Origin: Mycolicibacterium komossense | GTDB lineage: Bacteria > Actinomycetota > Actinomycetes > Mycobacteriales > Mycobacteriaceae | Length of the DNA stretch: 64,000 bases | Assembly (NCBI RefSeq): GCF_025822605.1 | Contig: NZ_JACKTY010000029.1 | Coordinates: 127,236-191,235 of the forward strand | Reading direction: 5' to 3' | Part shown: in pieces, positions 1 through 9,522 of the stretch | Layout: the number at the start of each line of letters is the position of its first letter | How positions within the stretch are numbered: the first letter of the stretch is position 1 | Notes under the pieces: model-generated | What the model was told of the DNA's origin: nothing | The model's input: only the letters and a program-made list of their open reading frames with translations | Database searches by the model: none | Position numbers and translations under genes: made by a program

Positions 1-694
1 CCCGCCCGATGGACGCCGCGACGGCGTCGCTGTAGGTCCCGGGACCCAGGATCCAAGGTTGATCGGCCAGTCCCCGTGGGTCGACACGCACCCCGTCGGC
101 GTCAACGTCGGCCGTCGTCAGGGCGACAACCTCCTCGGCGAACAGAAACGTCGATCGCGTACCGGCGCGCCGGCGGCCGGTCCGGCGCCGTCCGGCGGCG
201 ACGGTGCCGAACACGATCGCCAGATCTGCGCGGCCGCCCTGCACCATGGCGACTGCCTCATCTGAGTCGGCGGCCTCGGCAACGCTGATATCAAGGCTGG
301 GGAAGTGCGCAGCGAGCCAACCCGACACCGGCGCTACCACGAGGCCGATCGACTCGGGAGGCCCTGTCAGGCGGACGGCGCCGGCCCGCCTGCCGAGCAG
401 GCGTGCCAGCTCTGTTGCGGCCGCGGTCATACTCGCATCGATCCGCGGCGCATGTTGGGCAAGCAGCGTCCCTGCCGGGGTGAGACGGGCGGCGCGCGCC
501 GACCGTGCCACCAGCGGGGCGCCGAGTCGCGTTTCCAGACGCTGCACGTGCTGAGTGATCGTGGGCTGGGTGTAGCCGAGAGCGCGGGCGGCGGCGCTGA
601 TAGATCCCGTCTCGTTGATAGCGACCAAGATTCTAAGGGAGTGAAGGTCAAGTGCACGCGTAAGCGCCTCGATCTCGCCCTGTGCTTCATCCAC
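1..694 (-). CDS. LysR-family transcriptional regulator, C-terminus cut by window edge
   Basis: Reading the minus strand from a GTG at 694 gives an open frame of about 231 codons that runs off the left edge. The N-terminus holds a typical LysR winged helix-turn-helix: LHSLRILVAINETGSISAAA, then a recognition-helix stretch with TQPTITQHVQRLE. It continues into the start of a periplasmic-binding-like effector domain. It is divergent from the M20 hydrolase at 793, the usual arrangement of a LysR protein controlling its neighbour. A second in-frame GTG lies at 703, so the start is uncertain by three codons. The effector and the far C-terminus cannot be judged here. Confidence 0.85.
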   Translation of the reverse strand, partial: MDEAQGEIEALTRALDLHSLRILVAINETGSISAAARALGYTQPTITQHVQRLETRLGAPLVARSARAARLTPAGTLLAQHAPRIDASMTAAATELARLLGRRAGAVRLTGPPESIGLVVAPVSGWLAAHFPSLDISVAEAADSDEAVAMVQGGRADLAIVFGTVAAGRRRTGRRRAGTRSTFLFAEEVVALTTADVDADGVRVDPRGLADQPWILGPGTYSDAVAASIGR

Positions 695-702
695 GGGTAG
701 CA

Positions 703-719
703 CTATGACATAGCCATAG
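703..719. promoter_or_regulatory. Inverted repeats in the LysR/M20 divergent promoter
   Basis: CTATGACATAGCCATAG contains an 11-bp palindrome (CTATG-A-CATAG) and a second CATAG half-site. It lies just upstream of the LysR start at 694, in the 98-bp divergent spacer, where an autoregulatory LysR site would be expected. The assignment rests on symmetry and position only. Confidence 0.35.
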
Positions 720-792
720 GGTCTAGCAATCGATTTTGACGATTCCATTGCGTTACATGATGTGAAGCGCGAGCGGATGACATACTTCGGCG

Positions 793-1968
793 ATGACCTC
801 AGACAATGCGCTGACATCGGTAGAGGCGGCCGTCCGACGCCGCAGCGGAGATCTCGTCGAGCTGTCGCATTCGATCCACAGCGAGCCCGAACTCGCCTTC
901 GCCGAGCACCGGAGCTGCGCCAAGACAAAGGCACTGGTCGCTGAGCGCGGGTTCGATATCGCTGCCGGAACCGCCGGGTTGGATACCGCGTTCAGGGCCG
1001 TCTACGGCGCCGGATCACTGGCAGTCGGCATCTGCGCGGAGTATGACGCGTTGCCGGAGCTCGGCCACGCCTGCGGTCACAACATCATCGCGGCATCGGC
1101 CGTCGGGACCGCGCTGGCGCTAGCCGAGGTGGCCGACGAACTGGATTTGACCGTCGTCCTGCTCGGCACGCCCGCCGAGGAGGCCGGCGGCGGCAAGGCG
1201 CTCATGCTTGAGGCCGGCGCGTTCGACGACGTCGCCGCGGCCGTCATGATGCATCCCGGGTCCTACGACATGGCCAACGCACGATCACTCGCGCTCTCAC
1301 AGGTGGCGGTCGAGTATCACGGCCGAGAAGCACACGCGGCCGTTGCCCCCCACTTGGGGCGCAACGCCGCGGATGCGGCCACCGTGACTCAGGTCGCGGT
1401 TGGCCTGCTGCGCCAACACCTGAATCGTGGCCAAATGGTGCACGGAATCATCAGCGAGGGCGGGCAAGCCGCCAACGTGATCCCGGCCCGCTCGGCGATG
1501 GACTACATCATGCGCGCCGACGACACCTCCTCGCTGCGCGAACTACGGGACAGGATGTCGGACTGCTTCCGCGCGGGCGCCGTGGCGACGGGCTGCGACT
1601 TTGAGGTGCGAGAGACAGAGCCGACGTACCTTGAGTTGACACCCGACCGTTGGCTCGCCGACTTGTTTCGAAAAGAGATGCAGCGCCTGGACAGGAATCC
1701 GGTCACCGCGCAGATCGAAGCCGGCTCCCCCTTCGGTTCCACCGACATGGGCAACATCACGCAGGCCATGCCGGCCATTCACCCGATCGTCGGAATCGAC
1801 GCCAACGGGGCCTCTATTCACCAGCCGGTATTCGCGAAGGCGGCAGCCGGGCCCAGTGCCGACAAAGCCCTCATCGAAGGCGCCGTGATGCTCGCGCGCA
1901 CCGTGGTCGGCCTGGCGCAGTGTCCCACCGAGCGAGATCGGGTGCAGGAACAGCACCTGGCCCGGTGA
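793..1968 (+). CDS. M20-family amidohydrolase/peptidase (AbgB/aminoacylase-like)
   Basis: A 391-aa metal-dependent hydrolase of the M20D type, which cleaves N-acyl or amide bonds of small amino-acid conjugates in the cytoplasm. Visible motifs are GHACGHN around residues 91–97 (metal-binding Cys/His), TPAEEAGGGK near 126–135 with the catalytic/metal glutamate pair, and MMHPGSYDM followed by the lid domain (HGREAHAA) and GGQAANVIP. Length is normal for the family. It starts at ATG 793, 98 bp from the divergent LysR gene. The substrate cannot be read from sequence; p-aminobenzoyl-glutamate, N-acyl amino acids or indole conjugates are all possible. Confidence 0.85.
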   Translation: MTSDNALTSVEAAVRRRSGDLVELSHSIHSEPELAFAEHRSCAKTKALVAERGFDIAAGTAGLDTAFRAVYGAGSLAVGICAEYDALPELGHACGHNIIAASAVGTALALAEVADELDLTVVLLGTPAEEAGGGKALMLEAGAFDDVAAAVMMHPGSYDMANARSLALSQVAVEYHGREAHAAVAPHLGRNAADAATVTQVAVGLLRQHLNRGQMVHGIISEGGQAANVIPARSAMDYIMRADDTSSLRELRDRMSDCFRAGAVATGCDFEVRETEPTYLELTPDRWLADLFRKEMQRLDRNPVTAQIEAGSPFGSTDMGNITQAMPAIHPIVGIDANGASIHQPVFAKAAAGPSADKALIEGAVMLARTVVGLAQCPTERDRVQEQHLAR

Positions 1969-2118
1969 GGCTTCCACCCGGATAGCGGCCAACGACCCAA
2001 ATGGCTTCCCCGGCAACGGATTTCGGCCGAGCCCAGCTCTCCCTGTGACGCAGGCCTTGCCCGCGACTTTGGGCACCCCGCCGGGGCGCAGCAGCAGCTG
2101 GGCCCAGCGGGTGCGGCG

Positions 2119-4926
2119 TCAGCCCTTCTTGGCGCGGCGGGCCGCCTCGCGGCGCTCCCGCCGGGTCCCCGTCGGAGCAGCGTGCGCCCCGCGGCCGTTG
2201 CGACGCTGCACCTGGGCGTCGCCGTCCTCGGACGGGCCGGTGTAGGTGAGCGCCTTATCCGAGTCGTCGTCCGCAATTCCCTTGGCACGCAAGCCCGAAG
2301 CCGGCGGGCGGGGGGTATCGGAGCCGGCGGCACGCTGGGCCTGAGCGTTGGCGGCCGCCGCGGCGGCGAACTGGGCCAGCCCCTCCGGCGTCGCCACCGG
2401 AGCGACCGTCGGCGCTTGCGGCGCCGCCTCGACCTGAACGTTGAACAGGAAGCCGACGGACTCTTCCTTCAGGCCGTCGAGCATGCCCATGAACATGTCA
2501 TAGCCCTCACGCTGGTACTCGACCAGCGGGTCGCGCTGTGCCATGGCACGCAGGCCGATGCCCTCTTTGAGGTAGTCCATCTCGTAGAGGTGCTCGCGCC
2601 ACTTGCGGTCGATCACGGACAGCAACACGTTGCGTTCGAGCTGCCGCATCGCGCCCTCACCGGCGAGGGCTTCGAGCTCTGCCTCGCGCTTGGCGTACGC
2701 CGCCTTCGCGTCGTCGACGAGAGCCTCCAGAAGTTCTTCTCGGGTCAGTTCGCCCGCTTCTCCGACCGCGTCGGAGTCGATCAGGTGCTCATGATCGATG
2801 CCGACCGGATAAAGCGTCTTGAGCGCCTCCCAGAGCTTCTCCAGGTCCCAGTCCTCGGAATAGCCTTCCGCGGTCGCGCCATCGACGTACGCCGTGACGA
2901 CGTCGACGAGCATGTCCTCGGCCTGCTTCTGCAGCGATTCGCCTTCGAGGATGCGCCTGCGCTCCTCGTAGATGACCTTGCGCTGCTGGTTCATCACCTC
3001 GTCGTACTTGAGGACGTTCTTGCGGACCTCGAAGTTCTGCTGCTCGACCTGGGTCTGTGCGCTCTTGATCGCGCGGGTGACCATCTTGGCCTCGATCGGC
3101 ACGTCGTCGGGCAAGTTGAGGCGGTTCAGCAGCGCCTCAAGTGTTTCGCCGTTGAAGCGGCGCATCAACTCATCGCCCAGGGACAGGTAGAACCGTGACT
3201 CGCCCGGGTCACCCTGTCGTCCGGACCGACCACGCAGCTGGTTGTCGATACGACGTGACTCGTGGCGCTCGGTGCCGAGCACGTAGAGGCCGCCGACTTC
3301 ACGGACGTCGGCCGCCTCCTCGGTGGCCTCGGCCTTGATCTCGGTGAGCACCTCATCCCAAGCTGCCTCGTACTCGTCGGGAGTCTCGATGGGGTCGAGG
3401 CCGCGCTCACGCAGGCGCTTGTCCGCCAAGAAGTCGACGTTGCCGCCGAGCACGATGTCAGTGCCTCGGCCGGCCATGTTGGTGGCGACCGTGATCGCGC
3501 CGAGCCGGCCGGCTTCGGCGATGATGCCGGCTTCCTGCTCGTGATACTTGGCGTTGAGGACGTTGTGCGGGACTTTGCGCTTGGTGAACTGCCGCGACAG
3601 ATACTCCGAGCGCTCCACGCTGGTGGTACCGATCAGGACCGGTTGGCCCTTTTCGTAGCGTTCGGTCACGTCGTCGACGACCGCGATGTATTTGGCTTCT
3701 TCGGTCTTGTAGATCAGGTCCGACTGATCGGTGCGGACCATCGAGCGGTTGGTCGGGATCGGGACCACACCGAGCTTGTAAATCTCGTGCAGCTCCGCGG
3801 CTTCGGTCTGGGCGGTACCCGTCATCCCGGAGAGCTTGTCGTAGAGCCGGAAGTAGTTCTGCAGCGTGATCGTGGCCAGCGTCTGGTTCTCGGCCTTGAT
3901 CTCGACGTGCTCCTTGGCCTCGATGGCCTGGTGCATGCCCTCGTTGTAGCGGCGCCCGACCAGCACGCGGCCGGTGAACTCGTCGACGATCACGACTTCG
4001 CCGTTGCGGACGATGTAGTCCTTATCGCGCTGGAACAGCTCTTTGGCCTTGAGCGAGTTGTTCAGGTAGCTGACCAGCGGTGAGTTGGCGGCCTCATAGA
4101 GGTTCTCGATGCCGAGCTGATCTTCGACGAACTCCACGCCGAGTTCGTGCACACCGATGGTGCGCTTGCGGATGTCCACCTCGTAGTGGGTGTCCTTCTC
4201 CATCAGCGGAGCCAGGCGGGCGAATTCGGTGTACCAATTCGAGGCACCGTCGGCGGGACCCGAGATGATCAGCGGGGTACGAGCCTCGTCGATCAGGATG
4301 GAGTCGACCTCGTCGACGATGGCGAAGTTGTGGCCGCGCTGAACGCGCTCTTCGAGAGAGTGCGCCATGTTGTCGCGCAGGTAGTCGAACCCGAACTCGT
4401 TGTTGGTGCCGTAAGTGATGTCGGCGGCGTAAGCGACGCGTCGTTCGTCGGGCGTCATCCCCGACAGGATCACGCCAACATCAAGGCCGAGGAAGCGGTG
4501 CACGCGACCCATCCACTCGCTGTCGCGCTTGGCCAGGTAGTCGTTGACGGTGACGACGTGGACGCCGTCGCCGGAGATGGCGTTGAGGTAGGCGGGGAGC
4601 ACACAGGTCAGGGTCTTGCCCTCACCGGTCTTCATCTCTGCGACGTTGCCGAAATGCAGCGCCGCGCCGCCCATCAGCTGGACGTCGAACGGGCGCTGAC
4701 TCAGGACCCGCCAGGCAGCTTCACGAGCGACGGCGAAACCCTCGGGCAGCAGCTCATCGAGGCTCTCGCCGTCGGAATAGCGCTTCTTGAACTCGTCGGT
4801 TTTGGCGCGCAGCTCCTCGTCGGAGAGCTTCTCGACGTCGTCGGACAAGGTGTTGACGTAGTCAGCCACCCCCTTGAGGCGCTTGACCATGCGACCTTCA
4901 CCAAGGCGCAGCAACTTCGAAAGCAC
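2119..4926 (-). CDS. secA: Preprotein translocase ATPase SecA (SecA1)
   Basis: The 935-aa motor ATPase drives preproteins through SecYEG. The GTG start at 4926 follows TAGGGGATAAATTC, a usable ribosome-binding site, and gives [19 protein letters not shown], the standard mycobacterial SecA1 N-terminus. Walker A (MKTGEGKTL) and the DEAD-type [10 protein letters not shown] are present. Helicase motifs [13 protein letters not shown] and [13 protein letters not shown] are intact. The C-terminus is a basic tail ([14 protein letters not shown]) without a C-terminal zinc-binding cysteine motif. At 935 aa it is the length of the essential SecA1; mycobacterial SecA2 is shorter. It lies downstream of hpf on the same strand, separated by a hairpin, so it probably has its own promoter. 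Confidence 0.98.
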   Translation of the reverse strand: MLSKLLRLGEGRMVKRLKGVADYVNTLSDDVEKLSDEELRAKTDEFKKRYSDGESLDELLPEGFAVAREAAWRVLSQRPFDVQLMGGAALHFGNVAEMKTGEGKTLTCVLPAYLNAISGDGVHVVTVNDYLAKRDSEWMGRVHRFLGLDVGVILSGMTPDERRVAYAADITYGTNNEFGFDYLRDNMAHSLEERVQRGHNFAIVDEVDSILIDEARTPLIISGPADGASNWYTEFARLAPLMEKDTHYEVDIRKRTIGVHELGVEFVEDQLGIENLYEAANSPLVSYLNNSLKAKELFQRDKDYIVRNGEVVIVDEFTGRVLVGRRYNEGMHQAIEAKEHVEIKAENQTLATITLQNYFRLYDKLSGMTGTAQTEAAELHEIYKLGVVPIPTNRSMVRTDQSDLIYKTEEAKYIAVVDDVTERYEKGQPVLIGTTSVERSEYLSRQFTKRKVPHNVLNAKYHEQEAGIIAEAGRLGAITVATNMAGRGTDIVLGGNVDFLADKRLRERGLDPIETPDEYEAAWDEVLTEIKAEATEEAADVREVGGLYVLGTERHESRRIDNQLRGRSGRQGDPGESRFYLSLGDELMRRFNGETLEALLNRLNLPDDVPIEAKMVTRAIKSAQTQVEQQNFEVRKNVLKYDEVMNQQRKVIYEERRRILEGESLQKQAEDMLVDVVTAYVDGATAEGYSEDWDLEKLWEALKTLYPVGIDHEHLIDSDAVGEAGELTREELLEALVDDAKAAYAKREAELEALAGEGAMRQLERNVLLSVIDRKWREHLYEMDYLKEGIGLRAMAQRDPLVEYQREGYDMFMGMLDGLKEESVGFLFNVQVEAAPQAPTVAPVATPEGLAQFAAAAAANAQAQRAAGSDTPRPPASGLRAKGIADDDSDKALTYTGPSEDGDAQVQRRNGRGAHAAPTGTRRERREAARRAKKG

Positions 4927-5017
4927 GAATTTATCCCCTACAGGATTGGAGTCTTTGCCTGCTCCATCCTAGGTGACGCCGGAAGACGGCCCCTCCAACG
5001 TCGACTTATTGTGTCGC

Positions 5018-5053
5018 GAGCCCCGCCCAACCGCGGCGGTCGGGCGGGGTCTC
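5018..5053 (-). terminator. GC-rich hairpin downstream of hpf
   Basis: GAGCCCCGCCC (5018–5028) pairs with GGGCGGGGTCTC (5042–5053) with one bulged base and a 13-nt loop. It sits just beyond the hpf stop and before secA. There is no U-tract, which is common for mycobacterial terminators. Confidence 0.6.
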
Positions 5054-5082
5054 GAGACAAACTGCAGGTCAGGCCGGTCGGG

Positions 5083-5772
5083 TCAGGCCAGCCGAATCAG
5101 TCCGTAATCGTAGGCGTGTCTGCGGTAGACGACTGTCGGGCGGTCGGTGCTCTCGTCCTGGAACAGGAAGAAGTCATGCCCGACCAATTCCATTTCATAA
5201 AGCGCGTCATCCACGGTCATCGGTTTGGCTGGGTGCTCTTTGGTGCGCACCACCCGACCGGGTTCGTGGTCGTCGAGCGGCGTGGCGTCCAGTTCGGCCG
5301 CAACGGCATCGAGCGCCTCGGCCGGAGCCGAGAAATCGGCGGTCATCGCGGTCGCTTCGGCCAGGGATACCGGCGTCTTGTCGCCGTAGTGGATTTTGCG
5401 GCGGTCCTTGCCACGGCGCAGCCGTGCCTCAAGTTTGGCGACGGCGGACTCGAGCGCGGCGTAGAAACTGTCGGCGCAGGCTTCGCCCCGGACGACAGGA
5501 CCGCGGCCGCGCGCGGTGATCTCCACGTGCTGGCAACTCTTGCGCTGACGCCGATTTTTCTCGTGATCGAGTTCGACATCGAACATGTAGATAGTGCGGT
5601 CGAAGCGCTCCAGACGGGCGAGCTTCTCGGAGACGTACAGGCGGAAGTGTTCGGGGACCTCGACGTTGCGTCCCTTGACGACCACTTCGGCATTGGGAGC
5701 CGGTTCGGAATGATCGTCGACTTCGCGGTAGGGGGTCAGCGTTTGGGCAGTATCCACGGATTGGGTTGACAT
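5083..5772 (-). CDS. hpf: Ribosome hibernation promoting factor, long form
   Basis: A 229-aa S30AE-family protein that binds the 30S decoding centre and dimerises or silences ribosomes in stasis. The N-terminal S30AE domain covers about residues 28–125 (VVVKGRNVEVPEHFRLYVSEKL..). An acidic linker follows, then the conserved C-terminal domain ending YEMELVGHDFFLFQDE..TVVYRRHAYDYGLIRLA. The frame stays open to 5901, but I place the start at ATG 5772 (MSTQSVDT) because the upstream extension is Arg-rich and unlike the family, and its GTG directly abuts the purine run. It lies between comF and secA as in other mycobacteria. It matches the long Hpf/MPY type. Confidence 0.93.
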   Translation of the reverse strand: MSTQSVDTAQTLTPYREVDDHSEPAPNAEVVVKGRNVEVPEHFRLYVSEKLARLERFDRTIYMFDVELDHEKNRRQRKSCQHVEITARGRGPVVRGEACADSFYAALESAVAKLEARLRRGKDRRKIHYGDKTPVSLAEATAMTADFSAPAEALDAVAAELDATPLDDHEPGRVVRTKEHPAKPMTVDDALYEMELVGHDFFLFQDESTDRPTVVYRRHAYDYGLIRLA

Positions 5773-6082
5773 GCTTGACAACTCATTTCTGTTGCACGTC
5801 GCACGCGCACTGGCGTGCCTGACTCGTGAAGGACGTGCGCCGAGAGCTCTGGGAACCGATTCGAATGGGCAGCCCCGCGGCGCCAGGTGTCGAAAGCTCA
5901 CCTCCTACCGCAGTCGGCCGAAGTGGGGCCTCACTGTCTGAAGCCCGCCGCGATGGAATCGCGGATCGTAGGAACCGACGGTAGTCCGCGTTCACCCAAA
6001 CGTGCCACCTTTTTCGCACACCTGTTGCCAGTTCTTTCGACGCTCGTTACACGGACCGTGGTCCTTCCCCCGGGAGCGCTAC
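5773..6082 (-). promoter_or_regulatory. hpf leader/promoter region (310 bp, no gene)
   Basis: This stretch separates comF from hpf on the same strand. Open frames cross it but have poor composition for coding. The length suggests a regulated hpf promoter; in other mycobacteria hpf responds to stress. I could not pick a -10/-35 pair with confidence. Confidence 0.35.
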
Positions 6083-6721
6083 TTACGCGGCAGCCAGTGT
6101 CAGCACACCCGCCACCCGCGCTCCCGCAGTTTGCAGGACACGGACAGATTCCCGAGCCGTCGACCCGGTGGTGATGATGTCGTCGACGACGAGGACGTCA
6201 CGGTCACACGGCAGGTCCTTAGCTGTCATAAGCACCCGACCTGCGATATTGCGTTCCCTGGCCGAAGTGCTGAGGCCGACGGAATCGCGAACCAGCGCTT
6301 TCATCCGCAACGCCGAGACAACCACGATGTCCGGGTGGGCAGCGACGGCGGCCGTTGCCACTCGGGCGACCGGATCACCGCCGCGTCGGCGAGCTGCCTG
6401 GCGACGCGTCGGGGCCGGGACGATCGTCAGCGGAAGGTCGAGCAGGCCCCAGTTGTGGAGGTGGTGGATGCCCGTTGCCAAGACATGCGCAAACGGCGCG
6501 ACGAGGTCGGTGCGACCGTGTTCTTTGAGCGCGACGATGGCCTGTCTGCGACTTCCGGCGTAGCGGCCCAAGCTGAACACCGGGACGCCCGGATCCAGCC
6601 GCGGGGTGGCGAGGTGCGGCTCGTCTTGGGCGACTTGGATTGCTGCGGAACAGGTTTCACACCATCGAGTGGACGGCGCCCCACAGCCACCACATTCCAG
6701 CGGCAGGATGAGATCGAGCAT
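6083..6721 (-). CDS. ComF-family phosphoribosyltransferase-like protein
   Basis: 212 aa. The N-terminus has a zinc-finger-like CxxC...CxxC (LECGGCGAPSTRWCETC). The C-terminus has a type I phosphoribosyltransferase fold with the PRPP loop VLVVDDIITTGSTA. ComF proteins take part in DNA uptake in competent bacteria; in mycobacteria the role is unknown. It is the core-genome neighbour of hpf. The next core gene in this direction should be close to lpqB, but a 7-kb secretion/toxin island intervenes here. Confidence 0.88.
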   Translation of the reverse strand: MLDLILPLECGGCGAPSTRWCETCSAAIQVAQDEPHLATPRLDPGVPVFSLGRYAGSRRQAIVALKEHGRTDLVAPFAHVLATGIHHLHNWGLLDLPLTIVPAPTRRQAARRRGGDPVARVATAAVAAHPDIVVVSALRMKALVRDSVGLSTSARERNIAGRVLMTAKDLPCDRDVLVVDDIITTGSTARESVRVLQTAGARVAGVLTLAAA

Positions 6722-6814
6722 GGTGTGAGTGTGGTCGCGGGGTGTGACAGGTTGCGGGGGGCGTGCGGGTGGCCCGGCGGCGAGATCGACGTGAGGGTCG
6801 TTGTGCGCGGGGAT

Positions 6815-8053
6815 TCACGACCCTGGTGTGAATCTCGGTGACTTTGGGCCCGTAGCGCCGATTTCGGCCGCCGACAGGGCAATTGTGGGTCCCGACGGGT
6901 TGATAACAATGCCACCGTGGCCTTCATTGCGGATCATCTCGACCACAGCGCGGGTGGTGAACGCGGTTACCGCGTCCGACGGTCTGAAGGCAACCACCTC
7001 GGGAGCGCTGGTAAAGCCGAGAAGTCCAGTGGAACCGTCTGGCAAGGTCGTTGATCCGACGCTCACGTTGTCGGGCGTGGCGTCGTCGAGGCCGAGCAAT
7101 AGTGGGCCGTCCTCCAAGAAAGCCGCAAGGACCGCCTTACGGTCGATATCGCCTGCCGCCAGTGCGGCCAGGGCTGCCTTCAGCGGCTCATTTCGCGGAT
7201 TGCGCAGCGCGAAGTCGACCTCTGCTGCCGAGATCGCACATGTAGGGCCCGCCGGGTCGATGTAGAGCCACGAATCATGCTGGCGTCGCACCAACTCGAG
7301 TGCGCCGACCGCGGGCGTCACCATCGACCGAATACGCGTCCCCGGCGGGTACATCCGCGCGATTTCGTCGTTGCGGGTGTATGCAAACAACGCCCGGCCG
7401 CCTCCCGGCCCGGTGCCGCCGCCGATCTGCATTCGTGCCCCAGCCTCGAACTGCCCCGTCGCCGAGAGTTCCGAGCCGGTGATATCGAACAAGAGGTCAC
7501 CGAACATGCACGTCCTCAGGACCTCGAGAGCACGTCGTTGTCCAGGCTCGGCGGCGAATGCGGCGACAGCCTGTCGGACGATTGTGTTGTCAACCAGTGT
7601 GTGGGCTTGGTCGCTCTGCCGCGTTTCGCCTTCGGTCAGATTGCTCGGCGTCGGTTCGGGGACCGCGTCGGCGAACCCGACTGCCGCGAATTCGACTTTG
7701 GCGAAATCCAACCGCTCATCGTTTCCAAGCGTGTTGTCGATGACGAAGGCGATATTGATCGGCAACGACCGCATTTGGGCATGAAACCGAGTTCCGACCA
7801 ATCGCGCACACGCCACAATCACGTAAATCCAGACGAACGGTCCGTCCTCGTCGGTGGCCAAGAAATCATGCTGCGCCCTGGCCGTGTCGAACGCGTCGGG
7901 ATAGTGGTATTTGATCGGGCGCTCCAGGCGCGCCACAAGGTAATCGTCGCGATCAGGACCAGGCATCTGGCGCAGGATGTTGGCACGAACCGGAAGTTGG
8001 CCCCCGAAGTCGGATGGGCCAAGGTCCAGACTACGAATGACAAACGTTGCCAT
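6815..8053 (-). CDS. SseB-like domain protein of the T7SS island
   Basis: 412 aa, start ATG 8053 after AAAGGGTGAGCA. Residues from about 165 onward contain two SseB-like units: LFDITGSELS..GRALFAYTRNDEIARMYP..DSWLYIDPAGPTCAISAAEVDFAL, and a second with LPDGSTGLLGFTSAPEVVAFRP..GGIVINPSGPTIALSAAEI. The first 150 residues are unlike SseB and I do not recognise them. SseB-like domains are common in actinobacterial type VII secretion and polymorphic-toxin loci, where their role is unproven. It is the last gene of the island before comF. It may be a chaperone, an immunity protein or a secreted accessory. Confidence 0.7.
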   Translation of the reverse strand: MATFVIRSLDLGPSDFGGQLPVRANILRQMPGPDRDDYLVARLERPIKYHYPDAFDTARAQHDFLATDEDGPFVWIYVIVACARLVGTRFHAQMRSLPINIAFVIDNTLGNDERLDFAKVEFAAVGFADAVPEPTPSNLTEGETRQSDQAHTLVDNTIVRQAVAAFAAEPGQRRALEVLRTCMFGDLLFDITGSELSATGQFEAGARMQIGGGTGPGGGRALFAYTRNDEIARMYPPGTRIRSMVTPAVGALELVRRQHDSWLYIDPAGPTCAISAAEVDFALRNPRNEPLKAALAALAAGDIDRKAVLAAFLEDGPLLLGLDDATPDNVSVGSTTLPDGSTGLLGFTSAPEVVAFRPSDAVTAFTTRAVVEMIRNEGHGGIVINPSGPTIALSAAEIGATGPKSPRFTPGS

Positions 8054-8135
8054 TGCTCACCCTTTCAGTGACTTTCACTGTGTGCGTACGGATCTCGAAG
8101 CCGACGCCCGATGTTCACACCCGACCCGACGCCAC

Positions 8136-8729
8136 TCAACGTGGCAAACCTCGGTCGGGCCAGTCGCCAAGACGTGCAAGGACGGACTCAGGTGGGCCGT
8201 CCAAGAGCAACTCATCCAATTCACCGTATGTCAACGGCAATAGCCGGTTCTCCGGCTGCATCCCGCCAACCTGAAGCACAAGATATCTGGTCGGATCTTC
8301 TCTTAGTTCGAACTTGGAAATATACCGACCCAGGGACGTCTGAACTACGCGTGGATCAAGTCCTGAGTCCTCCCACGCCCAGTAGATCGGGTCGATTCGG
8401 AGCTCGATCCTGAGGGAATCACCGATATCGGCTATTACATATTTTCCGGCATTATCGAGTGAGGTAAAGAATCCACGCAAGCTTTCGAACGGCTCGTTGC
8501 GATGCTCGGTGGTTGACCTGAGGACGTCATACCCACCGCCTTTTGCTTCGATGATGTACGCAGTCCAAGCCGGGGAGGGGTAACCGGCCCGCAAACTCAA
8601 ACGGCCGCCCTCCCAGCACGGTTCATCCATCGGAGACTTCCCTGCATATGTATAAATCTGACGCCACTTCTCATAGTGGCCAAGTAACTCTTCGAGTCCT
8701 GCATCACGTCCGATGTCACCCGAAGTCAT
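8136..8729 (-). CDS. Probable immunity-type protein (Imm61-like, tentative)
   Basis: 197 aa from ATG 8729, chosen because GGGAGG lies 5 nt upstream; in-frame ATGs at 8786 and 8747 have poorer ribosome-binding sites. It is soluble and acidic with no signal peptide or membrane segment. The layout (GGYDVLRSTTEHRNEPFESLRGFFTS, then DNAGKYVIADIGDSLR, then a C-terminal LTYGELDELLLDG) resembles Imm61-type immunity proteins I know from mycobacterial toxin loci, but the match is from memory and weak. It is separated from the likely active toxin by a stretch of broken genes, so it may be an orphan antitoxin kept after its toxin decayed. Confidence 0.55.
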   Translation of the reverse strand: MTSGDIGRDAGLEELLGHYEKWRQIYTYAGKSPMDEPCWEGGRLSLRAGYPSPAWTAYIIEAKGGGYDVLRSTTEHRNEPFESLRGFFTSLDNAGKYVIADIGDSLRIELRIDPIYWAWEDSGLDPRVVQTSLGRYISKFELREDPTRYLVLQVGGMQPENRLLPLTYGELDELLLDGPPESVLARLGDWPDRGLPR

Positions 8730-8874
8730 GTCGGCCTCCCGGTTCCCGTCCATCTGATTATCGTTCCCTGACTCCCCTCGCTGCATAAATCACCGCCGTC
8801 AACGGCGTTTGCGACACCAATCGGACAGACTCGGCCACGGCGAACACCTACCAAGGGTTTTCAGGTCGACGTAG

Positions 8875-9204
8875 CTAGCCGCGATTCTCCGGTGATGCGT
8901 AGCCAGGCGTGAACCCCTTCTCGTCAACGATCAGGTTCAACGCGCCCAGGTTGAACTCCTGAATATCGCCGAAGGTGATCTTGCTAAACCTAACCATTAT
9001 GTCCTCGGCGCCCTGCTCCAGGGTTTTGCCATCCCAGTCGATGGGTATCGATACCGCCGCTTGTACGAGTGTCGATACCTAATCGGCCAATAACTCGCCG
9101 CGATCTTTCCCATAGACTTCGACAAGTTTGGCGGCGTCTACCCTGGGCACGGCGGTGTCCCTGATCGCCGCGATCACGGTAGCCTTCAGATGATCGTCGT
9201 CCAC
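8875..9204 (-). pseudogene. Small gene interrupted by one in-frame TAG
   Basis: A GTG at 9204 with an excellent AGGAG 5–6 nt upstream opens a 110-codon frame: VDDDHLKATVIAAIRDTAVP..KDRGELLAD, then TAG at 9079–9081, then VSTLVQAAVSIPIDWDGKTLEQGAEDIMVRF..SPENRG and a final TAG. The text on both sides of the TAG reads as one soluble protein, so a single nonsense mutation is the simplest explanation. The start lies 9 nt past the end of the 9214–9522 frame, so it belonged to the same transcription unit. I do not recognise the family. A separate short peptide of 41 aa is the alternative. Confidence 0.6.
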
Positions 9205-9213
9205 CTTCGCTCC

Positions 9214-9522
9214 TTATAGTCGTTGAAATATAACTCTTTCAGTGTCGGTTTGCGGATCAGCAATCACGATTCGAGTGACATTGGAATTATCCAGAGGTCT
9301 CGGTAGTTCTACCGTTTCCCGTACGTTCCCCGGTCTCAAGTTCGACCCAATTACAGCGTGCACTTCTCCAGCGACGCTATTGGCATAAGTTGCTGATACT
9401 TGGTCCCACCACCAGTCAGCATCAGCGTCCCGTGGAGACCATTTAGGCGGCACGATCAAACTGCCTAAATGACGTAGGAAATCATTGGGGCGGGGTAAAT
9501 CGGCCAGGAGAATGTACGACAA
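9214..9522 (-). CDS. Unrecognised 102-aa protein in decayed toxin array
   Basis: An open frame from TTG 9522 (LSYILLADLPRPNDFL..) to QRL-stop, overlapping the end of the ADP-ribosyltransferase frame by 41 nt in another frame. The pattern DWWWDQVSATYANSVAGEVHAVIG..RETVELPRPLDNSNVTRIVIADP looks like genuine coding sequence, with Trp-rich and beta-strand-like segments. The TTG has no clear ribosome-binding site. It could be an intact small gene, a C-terminal module of the ART toxin displaced by a frameshift, or an immunity protein. I do not know its function. Confidence 0.45.
   Translation of the reverse strand: MSYILLADLPRPNDFLRHLGSLIVPPKWSPRDADADWWWDQVSATYANSVAGEVHAVIGSNLRPGNVRETVELPRPLDNSNVTRIVIADPQTDTERVIFQRL

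Noticed and set aside
2097..2108. GCTGGGCCCAGC palindrome downstream of secA
   Set aside because: It has no loop, is common in high-GC DNA, and does not form a convincing terminator.
4147..5769. 540-aa plus-strand open frame
   Set aside because: It lies opposite secA and hpf, which are clear genes on the minus strand; its composition is that of a high-GC antisense shadow.
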